From Rhabditoides inermis (taxonomy: Eukaryota; Nematoda; Chromadorea; Rhabditida; Rhabditidae): 64,000 nt of DNA. Shown in pieces: positions 44,697 through 56,600 of the stretch. Position numbers and translations under genes: made by a program. Where the stretch lies: positions 1 to 64,000 of the forward strand of contig CAWZYM010000203.1 in NCBI GenBank assembly GCA_963966185.1, written 5' to 3'. The notes beneath the pieces were generated by a model, which searched no databases, had not been told where the DNA came from, and saw only the letters and a list, made by a program, of their open reading frames with translations. The number at the start of each line of letters is the position of its first letter. Within the stretch, counting starts at the first letter, position 1.

Positions 44697-47640
44697 ATGG
44701 ATATAACTACCCTCGAACGAGCTGCGGAGACGCTTTTGGTGAGTTTCAGTATTTTTGTCATTAAATTGCGAAGAAAAAAAACTGTAAATGTAGGCGCCTC
44801 CGAATCTGGTATCGGCTGTGGATAGAAAAACCGCGGAGCAGTTGTTCATCGATCTGAAAAAAGAGATTACTCTTCCTGTCGCGCAGCAGATTATTGGTGA
44901 GTGGTGGCGAGGGAGTCGGGGGACGGTGTGCGTGTTGCAGGCAGCACCCAGCACCAGTTCGTGCTGTACCAGGTGGCGCAGGTGTTCGGAGAGGTGATCC
45001 TGCGAGAGTGGGCCCTCCTCGACACGACCCAGATCGAGCCCGCGTACAAACAACTCATACAGTATGTGGCCGAGAATGCGAGGTGAGCATCGGTTGAAGG
45101 GGTAGTGGTATGTAAATGATGCAGTCTCTCCAACTACGTTGTGGCCGAGTTCTTGCGGTCGACGGCTATGATTCTGAAGAGGGGCATTCTGGACAAGAAG
45201 ACGGGCGACCCCGAGCAGCTATTCGAGCTCATACACAACCTGCTCGCCAATCCCGAAGCGCGTCTGGTACGTCAGGTCGATGCGATCGATTGAGTTATTG
45301 ATTGATTGCAGCAATCGATCGGCTGCCAGTTGATCTCGGCGATCACGGAGCAGTTTAGCTCGTCGTGGAGGAACTCGAAGTTCAACATCACCTGGGACTT
45401 TCATCTGGCGGCCAAGAGCGAGTTTGAGGTGAGCGATTGTGTTTTGTGAATCTACGAAACTCTTCGAAACGCGATCTTTATTCGAAAGCTGCTAAAAACC
45501 TTGTTTCAAATAGACCAAGAGACTGATCGTGCTTTCCCCCGATGGAGTAATATGAACATCTATATGATTTGTGTTGTCGTTCAGATATAACGATTCCGAA
45601 GATTGATTGATTGATTGTGATGATTGCAGCAATCATATGATTGGTTTGAGGTTTGAGGTGTTTGAGGTTGAGGTGAGTTTGAAGTGAGGGTGAGCGATCG
45701 TGTCCGGCGGATGTAGTAAAGTGATTAGAATATTGGTGTGATTTTGTCTAATATGATTAGTTGTCAGCGCACGGGTCTGCGCCGCCTGCTGGAGATGTCG
45801 CTGCGCACGCTGCACGCGCTCTCCGCCCAGCCCGACGTCGTCAACAACGAGTTTGAGCGGCGGCTCGCCGAGAAGTTCCTCGAGGTGCGTCGAGCGTGCA
45901 TGTCTGAACAGAGTTCTGTCCTTGAAAAAGTAGTGTGCACTCGTTGTTACGTCATTGCGATGAACATGCCTAGCGGGATACTTGAGTGTGCGGGTTGAGG
46001 GTTGAGGGAGTGAGAAAGACGAGATAGCAGGATAGAGGGATAAGGTCAGTGCTGTTGCAGGTGACAGAGAACATTTTCTCGTGGAACTTTGCGACGAAGA
46101 TCTTCCGCCGGCTGTTCAGCTCGAACCAGTCGAGCTGCTCGTTCCGGCCTCCCGCCTCGTGGGCCGATCTCATCGCCAATGACGAGTTCTTCACGCTATT
46201 CTTCAATGTGGGTGTGGCTTGTGCATTTTGGCGATGCTAGTGTTTGAGAGCGTCAACGTGGGTGTGCCTTGTGGTAATGTGGACTTTTGACGGTGTTAGA
46301 GTTAGAGTTCGAGAGCGTTTGCGTAGTGTTGTACGACGTATGTGCGAATGCGAGGTTTGGCCCGCTATTTTTGGTACTTTAATGTGGGTGTGACCTGTGC
46401 ACTGCTGGGGATGCTAGAGTTTGAGTTTGTTTGTGGTGTTGCACATCGTATGTGCGAGTTCGAGATTCAGCCTGATATTTCTGGTACTGATGTTGTTTTT
46501 GGTTGAGGAGTTTTCTAGGGTTTTGCGAAACTGAATTATTACTTAATTATTGTTGATTTATCAAGAAGTGGGTTTGAAACGTATATGTAATGTAATGTAT
46601 GTTTTAGTTGCACTCGCGTATCCGGCAATGCGAGTCGCTGGCGATCCGATCGCTGTCGTGTCTGGTGCAGGTGGGTGACGATATACAGTGCATTTGACTG
46701 GCATACTGTATTTTGAAATTTATCTGGATATAACTTGCATCTGATTATCTCGTATTATTACCGTGCCTTTCAGTTGGCGTCACTGGCGGGCGATATTATG
46801 TCGAATGGGGAGTTTGCGGCGCACTTTATGCAGCTCTACGTCAGCCACCTCATGCAGCTCTTCCCCGAGGGTGGGTCGAATCGTCGAATGTTATATCATG
46901 TAATCATGTTATTTACTTGTACCTTTATGTTTCCTTTGTGTGCCATCTCTGTCACTTGCAGTATGTTTCACTGTATTGTGAAACTCTCAAACTGTCATGC
47001 TCTTTTAATTGCGTAATGTGTTACTTCCCATTTTCAAAGTTCAGTCACTTTATGTTTCACTGTATTGTGAAACTGTCATACTCTTATAATTGTGTAATGT
47101 GCTGTACGTCCCATTTAGAAATTGTCAATGTTTTGATCATAATTCTGTGCTTGCAGGTCCGCTGCCTTACGAGACGGCGCACTTTTGTCAGCTGCTCAAC
47201 AGGCTGTTCGTGTTCCGACCGGTGCAGAGTCTGATGAGACTGCCAGAGGATCTGAGGAGAAGGTGGGCAGGGGAGCGAGAGAGTGGGGAGGGAGAGAGGA
47301 GAGGGGGGGAGGAGAGACGGGGGGGGTGTGAGAGAGAGAGAAGTGAGTGAGCGGTGATGGAGGAAGTGAGGAACGGGGAGAAGGAAGACGGAGAGAGAGG
47401 GATAGGGAGAGAGAGAGGGAGAGAGAGAAAGAGAGAGAGGATGAGGAGAAAGAAGGGAGAGAAAGAGAGGAAGAAAAGTTTGGAACATTTCATTTTCAGT
47501 TTCTTTGTCTACATCACTCAGTACACGCAACACCTCACGGAGCAGGCGATGCGCAAGGCTATTGTGAGTTTTTTTTAGCGATGCTACCTGCACGTCTTAT
47601 CCATATGTGGCGACACAGTCTTTACTAATAATACTAATCA

Positions 47641-47686
<46 letters not shown>

Positions 47687-50600
47687 CCTCTCCTCTCCTC
47701 TCCTCTCCTCTCCTCTCCTCTCCTCTCCTCTCCTCTCCTCTCCTCTCCTCTCCTCTCCTCTCCTCTCCTCTCCTCTCCTCTCCTCTCCTCTCCTCTCCTC
47801 TCCTCTCCTCTCCTCTCCTCTCCTCTCCTCTCCTCTCCTCTCCTCTCCTCTCCTCTCCTCTCCTCTCCTCTCCTCTCCTCTCCTCTCCTCTCCTCTCCTC
47901 TCCTCTCCTCTCCTCTCCTCTCCTCTCCTCTCCTCTCCTCTCCTCTCCTCTCCTCTCCTCTCCTCTCCTCTCCTCTCCTCTCCTCTCCTCTCCTCTCCTC
48001 TCCTCTCCTCTCCTCTCCTCTCCTCTCCTCTCCTCTCCTCTCCTCTCCTCTCCTCTCCTCTCCTCTCCTCTCCTCTCCTCTCCTCTCCTCTCCTCTCCTC
48101 TCCTCTCCTCTCCTCTCCTCTCCTCTCCTCTCCTCTCCTCTCTCTCTCTCTCTCTCTCAGTTGACGCTTTCAGGGCGAGAGCGACCACGCCGACCACACG
48201 TCTCTGGCGCAGCTGTACGACGGGTGGAACATCATCCTGCGCGGCCGCTGGAGGACCGTCATCCCGGAGGAGCAGCAGCCGGCTGTCGGTGGGTGCGGGA
48301 ATGGGGGTTGGGAGAATGCGGGAATTATCTTTACTCGATCACTCGGGTATGTATTGGATATGCAAAAGCCCGCACCCGCTGTTGGTGGGTGCGGGTTTAG
48401 TGTTGAAGTTGAAGTACAGGTCTGAGTCTGAGTTGTGAGCGTGAAGGGTGATGGTTGTGGGACGGGAAATGGGGAATTTTCATGATTTGGACATTTATTG
48501 CATATGCAACAGCCGGTTGTCGGTGGGTGCGGGGGGTATGGGGAAGTACCAAGTTGTGAGGGCGAGTGTGAAGTCCTTGTCAGCAGCCGCACAGTCGTTT
48601 GTTGATGGGTGCCGGGAATGCGGGAATTCTCTTTACTTGGACTTGTACATATATTGCATTTGCAACAGCCGATTGTTGGTGGGTGCGGGTTTATTGTTGA
48701 AGTTGAAGCTTGAAGTACGACGTTGTGAGTTGTGAGCATGAAGGGTGATGGGATGGGTGCGGGACGGGAAATGGGGAATTCTCATGACATTTATTGGATA
48801 TTCAGCGGTTGTTGGTGGGTGCGGGTTTAGTGTTGAAGTTGAAGTACGAATTTGTAAGTCTGAGTTGTGAGCGTGAATGGTGATGGATGTGGGACGGGAA
48901 ATAGGGAATTCTCATGATTTGGACATGTATTGGATATGCAACAACCGGTTGTTGGTGGGTGCGGGTTTAGTGTTGAAGTTGAAGTACGAAGTTGTAAGTC
49001 TGAGTTGTGAGCGTGAAGGGTGATGGATGTGGGACGGGAAATAGGGAATTCTCATGATTTGGACATGTATTGGATATGCAACAACCGGTTGTTGGTGGGT
49101 GCGGGTTTAGTGTTGAAGTTGAAGTACGAAGTTGTAAGTCTGAGTTGTGAGCGTGAAGGGTGATGGATGTGGGACGGGAAATAGGGAATTCTCATGATTT
49201 GGACATGTATTGGATATGCAACAACCGGTTGTTGGTGGGTGCGGGTTTAGTGTTGAAGTTGAAGTACGAAGTTGTAAGTCTGCGTTGTGAGCGTGAAGGG
49301 TGATGGATGTGGGACGGGAAATAGGGAATTCTCATGATTTGGACATGTATTGGATATGCAACAACCGGTTGTTGGTGGGTGCGGGTTTAGTGTTGAAGTT
49401 GAAGTACGAAGTTGTAAGTCTGAGTTGTGAGCGTGAAGGGTGATGGATGTGGGACGGGAAATAGGGAATTCTCATGATTTGGACATGTATTGGATATGCA
49501 ACAACCGGTTGTTGGTGGGTGCGGGTTTAGTGTTGAAGTTGAAGTACGAAGTTGTAAGTCTGCGTTGTGAGCGTGAAGGGTGATGGATGTGGGACGGGAA
49601 ATAGGGAATTCTCATGATTTGGACATGTATTGGATATGCAACAACCGGTTGTTGGTGGGTGCGGGTTTAGTGTTGAAGTTGAAGTACGAAGTTGTAAGTC
49701 TGAGTTGTGAGCGTGAAGGGTGATGGATGTGGGACGGGAAATAGGGAATTCTCATGATTTGGACATGTATTGGATATGCAACAACCGGTTGTTGGTGGGT
49801 GCGGGTTTAGTGTTGAAGTTGAAGTACGAAGTTGTAAGTCTGAGTTGTAAGCGTGAAGGGTGATGGATGTGGGACGGGAAATAGGGAATTCTCATGATTT
49901 GGACATGTATTGGATATGCAACAACCGGTTGTTGGTGGGTGCGGGTTTAGTGTTGAAGCACAAAGTACATAGTTCTGAATTGTAAACGTGAAGGGTGAAC
50001 GTGTGATTTCCTCATTATCAGTCGGCTGTTGATGGGTGCTGAAAAAAGAGAGAATTCTCATTACATAGACATGTATTGTATGCAACCGCCGATTGTCGTT
50101 GGGTGCTGTGTGGGGTGGGTGGGAAATAGGAATGATGAAAATGAAGACTTCTTATTGCATGTATAATATTGTTCAGGGAGATAGTTTGCCGCATCACGGT
50201 AGAAAACTGATCTACCCTCTAGTCGCATTTGATCTACCTCCAGTCGTGAGGAGACCACACGCGCGCGCATTCAAACGATAATATTGATCAAAGAAGCCGG
50301 CATGCGAATCAAAGAGGCCGCGCTACACTCTAGCCTTCTCCCGCGCGTCTGACCTCTCTCGCTCGCGATTGAGTTTCGCCAACTGACCCCGGCTGTCAAT
50401 AACAGAAACTATCCTCTATGCGGCAACTATATAAGTCGGTATCATTTGTGATTTTCGAGAGTATCGCTACAGTGCTACTTTCAACCATATCCGGGACCTT
50501 TCATCGCCCTCTTCATCATTGTAGCAAAATTCAAAAAAAAAACCTAACAAACGATGCGATCGGCGAAATTCGGATGGGGAATTTGGGTTGTCAAAATAAT

Positions 50601-53600
50601 ATCGGGCAAAGAAAAAAAGTTCTTCATCAAATCTGCAAATATTGCGATGACAGAATTCGAGGAACTTCATTGGCATGGTTTCGGCGAATTTAGCGACGGC
50701 GGAATTCGCTGATCTTTGTATGTTTTCCGCGAATTTAGCGATGGCCAAATTCGCTGAACAGCGACGGATCAAATTCGCTTTCACAAAAGTTCGGCCGGTG
50801 AGGGGGATCGAACCGTCGTCCCTCGATCACGAAGCGTGAATGTTACCAATACACAATGGCAGCTCGTTCGCAGAGATTCTAAAACGTGGTGAAACATGCG
50901 CCATCATGATTTTGAAAAAGAAGTATGCAAACGACTGTTGATGGTATATAAAAACATCTATGTTTTAATATACCAGCAACAGCGAGAACTTTGTTCTTCC
51001 TTTTGGAATGCGAATAGCTAAACAGATGTTCGCAATCACATAGATGTTCGCGCACACATTCTCCAGTTCACAGCGTCTGAGAGAGAGCGGAGGTGGTATA
51101 TTGGTAAGATTGACGGTTGGTGAACGGGGGACACCGGTTCGATTCCTCTCGGTGACAGAATTTTTGTGAACTGGAGTTCAGCGTATTCTGCCCTCGCCAT
51201 ATTCGCGGAAATGTAGGAACAAAAATTCAGCGAATTCTGCCGTCGCTAAATTCGCTGAAATAGAGTCAACGAAAGATCAGCGAATTCTGCCGTCGCCAAA
51301 TTCGCCGATCTTGTGAAGCAGATTTTATCGGCATTCATATTTTTCGAAAAACTTTTGCATCACGAAATTCGCAACACGTGTTTTCCAGAATGCAAAATTG
51401 TCTACTTTATCGAAAGTGCTAAATTTTCTTCGCATATTTGTTAGAATGCAATGATTTGACAATAATGTGCATTACAACTTTTTCATGGAACTTAATTTTC
51501 ATCGCGTAATCACCGAATTCCCTCAATAAAACGAAGTGCTCAAAACGCTCGAAAAACACAAATGATACCGACTTATATGATGACTGTGCTAGTGTAGTGT
51601 AGTGTTGAAACATACAGTTGTACGGTGTGAGGGCGTTCAAGGTCTTCTGTCTTCTTCAGCAGCCGATTGTCTGTGTGTGCTGGGTGGCATGACAATGAAT
51701 AATATTTTTTTTTAAAAATTGTTCCTTTCTCATGGCAAGAATCATCAAATTACGTAAACATGTCAAATTACATACATAGTGGCTAGTTGAGTAAAGTGAT
51801 GTCGTGAAACATACAGTTGTGAGGGTATCTACGGCAGGTGAGGACTTTTTCCTAGCCTGGATGGCTATTCTACAATTGTAGTGTAGGGTAGGCGTAACAT
51901 ATAACATTGTAACATCAAATTATTTCATAATTAATCCAATTATAAATCGTGTCAATGGTGTGCCTTGCCGTATTTTTGCCGTATTTGTGTATTGATCATG
52001 CATATGTTATGTTTTGTTTTAATAACGCGGTAATAAACTTCTTCTTCTTGCAGACGAGGAGCTGATCGCCGGCCCGACATGGCAGCTGGTGTGCGCATTT
52101 CTTCGCTCGGTGCAGTCGCCGCCCGGCGGAAGCAGGCCTGCGGTGTGCGACGAGGACGGGGCGGACGAGGACGAGCAGGACGATAGACAGGTGCGGGGGG
52201 GGGGAAGAGGGAGAGGGGAGAGAGGGAGGGAGGGAGAGGGGAGGGAGAGAGAGTGGGAGAGAGAGGACGATAGACAGGTGGGGGGATGAGGATGAGTCAA
52301 TGAGTGGGATAGGGCGGATAGGGTGAGGGTGGTGTGAAGAGTGAAAAAAAACATTGAGCGTCGGCGAGTGGACCTGGACAATGAGGTAGAGGTAGAGAAG
52401 TCGTTGGGTATGTTGGGGGACGGTGTGGGCACGAAAGTAGAGTCCAGATTTTTTGACAAAATAAGGGACAGTTTCCGAAGTATGGTTGAGGACGATGCGT
52501 GTTGTGTAGTAGTATAGTCGTGAAGTCTCGCAACTCGCTCTCGTTTCAGTTGTTCCTGGACCTGCTGAACCCGCTGTGCACGTTTGCCTGCTACACGCTC
52601 CCGCAGTTTGTGGCAGCTATCACCAGGTGGGCACTAGTATAAAAGTACAGAAGGTTTCACTTTCTCCGTCTGTTGCTAGTGGCTGACGGTTTGTAGTGAT
52701 TAAATAAAGTAGTGTTTGTCGTTCATATCACATCTCTCATGTATATCCAGACTCTGAAGTAGCAGTCAGTCTTTTCGAAACGTTGCTTCGAAGTTCGAAG
52801 CACGGCCAAGCACTGTGTTTCGAAGGAGTGTTTTGAATGGGGTCTGTTTCGAAGAGACTGACCACAACTATTGCAGTAAATGGCAAGATAGCGAATGACC
52901 ACATAGACCAATGACCATTACATTGGCTATTGCAGTACATTTGGCGAGAAGCTGGTGGAGCTGCAGGCGTTGGCGGCGGCTGGAGGGGCGGACGCGGCGA
53001 GACTGGCGGTGTGGCAGGAGGACATGCACTGGCTACTGCTCATCATTGGTGGGAGAGAGAAAGAGAAGGAGAGGGAGAGAGAGAGGAGAGAGAGGGTGAG
53101 AGAGATAGAGAGAGAGAGGGAGAGAGAGATAGAGAGAGAGGGAGAGATAGAAGGGGGACTGAACGAGTCTGTTCCAGCCAACACTGTGGTCGGTGAGGAC
53201 ATGGATGGTTCGTGTCACACCCAACCGGAGGTGAGTTTATGATTCTGGTAGTTTTATGTTTCATGGACTTGGCATTTTCGACTACACTGATTCAAATTTA
53301 ATCCGTTGTGTTCTCACCTGCAAATAACATTAGTGTGGATATGTTTCATATTTTCTTTAAGTTGTTGTGTTTCGTCGCGTTTGACAATTTATGGCGTGAA
53401 CGGCTAACTCAATCACTCATTCCTATGATCCTCTGAACCGTTGATACTCCTCGGCCGGCATTCGAAATTCACTGCAACCACTTGATATCTCTTAATATCT
53501 TTGGATGTATTTGTTGGTACGGGCACGTCAATGAAAATTCAAAAATCTCACCATGGCATTATTTTCCCGAACAAGTAGTCGTCGCAGGTGCTGGACCACT

Positions 53601-56600
53601 CTGTGGACTTGTGTCGCGCGCGCGGCGCCGCCTTCTCGGCCGACGCCACGCAGGCGCACCTCATGGCGTGCATCGAACGACCGACTGAGCAGCGACCTGC
53701 GGGAGGGGACATTGATCCGTTCATGGGGTGAGTGTTGCTATAATATTATTCTGGGAGATAGTTCGCCAGATTACGGTAGAAAATCGATCTACTCGCAGGT
53801 CGCATTCGATCTACCTTCCAGTCGTGAGGAGACCCAAGCGCGCGCTTTCAAACGATAATATTGATCAAAGAAGCCGGCATGCGAATCAAAGAGGCCGCGC
53901 GACACTACACCATTTGCTCGCGCTGTCTGGCCTCTCTCGCTCGAAACTGAGTTTCGCCAACTGACCCTGGCTGGCAATAACATAAACTATCCACCAGGCG
54001 GCGACTATACTTGTTTTGTGATTTGTTGAAAGTAGGTTGCATGTAGTGATAACGGTTTTGTGAGGGTTGTTAGTTTCAATGTTTAACGAGCTCTCTTTGC
54101 AATACGTTTCCGTGTTCAGTCTGATCGGCGAGGTGCTGGCGTGGTGTTCGATGGAGCAGCAGCTGTCGGCCAGCGCGCCGCATATGGTGAGGGGAGGGAG
54201 GGGAGGGGGGAGCGTCGTGGGTGGTCTTGGTATGCTCTCTTTGCGTTGTGAGTGGTCTGCTCTCTATGCGTCGTGGCTGGTCTCACAATTTCTCTCTTTT
54301 CTCCAGGTGTCTCCGGAGCTGGCTCGCACGAGCATGTTCGCCCTCCGGCGGATACTCAACGCCGCCAGTCACGTCAGCGAGTCAGTCGGGTTTAAAAAAA
54401 AGTTTTGTAAATCACATTTCTTTTCTTTTACAATTCAATTTCTTTTCGATCGGAATTGAATTGTAAATAAATCACATGTTATATTGATGGGGTTTTACAC
54501 GTATGTGTAGTGTGAGGACTGTTTTTTTCTCCATCTGTGGGATTTTGTGCATGTATGTTTTGCATCTTTGAAGAAAACTGATTATGTCAATGACAATATC
54601 ATAATGAACATGTTGTATAGTGGCTATAGTCCCTGTGTTTGTTCCAGATACGATGACGCGGACCCGCTGTGGCTGCCGGTGCTGCCGAGCGAGGGCGCGC
54701 TGTCCGACCTGCTCGTGCGCTTCTGCCTCCACAAGGTCTTCACCACACTCAGCACATTCAGCGGCGAGGACAAGTGAGTCAGATTCCTGCGATTTTCTGA
54801 CAGATTTTTTTTTCATTAGAGGAGAGCACAAGTGGATTTAGTCACTCTACTATGTGGACTAGGGTTTGTGAGCGGTCAAACAGTGTTCTGAGGAATTCTT
54901 ATTAGATCTATGTCTATGTATGCTTTGCAGGTTGTGTGGGGACGCTGTGGAGCTGCTCATTGGTCTGATCGAGTCGCGCGCTCCTGCGCTCGCCGCCGCG
55001 CCAGACCTCTTCGAACACCTTGGACGGTGAGAGAGATGTTGAAATATACTTTGACCCGTGACCGTGACGCACCGGCGTCAACCACATGCAGACCGGTGTT
55101 TCCAACCTGACGTGAGCATGAGAAGAGTGCGTTGACACATTGGTATTGATAGCTAGTAGCGTAGACAGGGAGGTACAATACAAATACCTTGAGTTGTTTG
55201 TATGGGTGCGATTTGGTTGCGAGAGCGTATGTGAATTGTACGGTTCCAGCATTGACATCTCGCGTCTGCCGGCGCGCACGCAGCTCATGAAGGCGTTGGT
55301 GTTGATCGGGGCGGCGGCGAACAGCGAGCAGCTGCAGAACAACATGTACATCAGGGTGGGTGGGGTTGAGTGTGGTTGTAACCAAGACACAGAGCGCATT
55401 GACTTGTCTGTGTGAGACGTGAGACTAGATGTTCATGAGGGTGGGTCGTGGGTGGGAATGATAATGAATATGGGAGAAGTTTGCAAAGTCAGGGTGGGTG
55501 AAATAGTGACTTAGTGGTATTTTGGTATTGGTATTTTGGTATTTTGGTCGTGAAGTCGCGATTGAATTGAACAATTGAACTGTTGTGTGTGACGTGAGAC
55601 GAGATGTGCATTAGGGTGGGTACGGTTGGGAAGTTTTTACTGAATGAATGAATCTGATGAATGTCATAACTGGATTGAGTAATTATGTGAAACTTTGATT
55701 TTACGAAGGTGGTGAAACTTATTTGAATGGGTTTCCTTTCAGAAACTGTGATGGGTGGATATGATTGGAATAGATTTTCGTCAGTTCAACTCGCCAACGG
55801 GATTTATTTATTATGTGAAACTTGATTGGAGAGTAAGATTGAATTCGTGGTCAAAAAGTCGCTGTCGCATTGAAGTGGTGTATGAAACTTTTGGCTTTAC
55901 AGAGGTAGTGAAGCTTATTTGAATGGGTTTCCTTCCAGAAACTGATAACCTCTGGCCTCTGGGCTACAATAGGTAGATGTAATAGAGTCAGAGGAATGAA
56001 TTTTCTCGTTTGCAGATCCTCCAGCCTCTGGGCTAGTAACCAAACTTACTTTGTTTTCTCATATTCTTATGTTTTCCATATCCCGTGGCTTGTAAACTAT
56101 TGTCACCTTTCTCCCTTGCAGATCCTGCAGCCTCTGGGCGAGAAGTTCCACGGGGTGTGTTCCCTGCCGTCCTCGTCGGCCGTCGACTCTGAACTGGTCG
56201 ACCTGCTGCAGTGCTTTGACGGCGTCGCCAAGGCCAGCCAGAGCCACTCGGCCCTGATTCTGTTCAGTGAGTATCAGATGGTGTTATTCGGACGGAATGT
56301 GTTGCTATAGAATGTGATGATTATGGCGAAATAACACGTACTCACGGTATGTTGGGGTTTAGACATATTGTTGAGACGTGACGTGAATAAGACGTAGTGT
56401 GTAGTGTTGTAATAAGTTTCAAGCACTATGTTTAAACGCGTATTTTTTACTATTGATAATGGTCTTTTGACATCGTAATTCCATCTACATATGCATACGC
56501 TTACACTAGCGTTCTATTCCAGCACTCCAGAGTTGATAGTTCAGAGAATGGAGAGAGTTGAGAGTGCAGAGTTACTGTCTCCGGTGACTAAAATCAGAGC

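Noticed and set aside
45440..45535. Another GGTCAGTCTCTT MITE in exportin-4 intron 5
   Set aside because: Only the right end (agagactgatcgtgc) is recognisable; the left end is too degraded to call.
47607..48197. Long open frames on both strands made only of LLSSP or RRGEE repeats
   Set aside because: They are translations of the (TCCTC)n tract inside an exportin-4 intron and have no independent gene signals.
48289..49985. Regular array that could suggest CRISPR or a centromeric satellite
   Set aside because: Units are contiguous without unique spacers, the genome is eukaryotic, and the unit derives from the adjacent exon junction.
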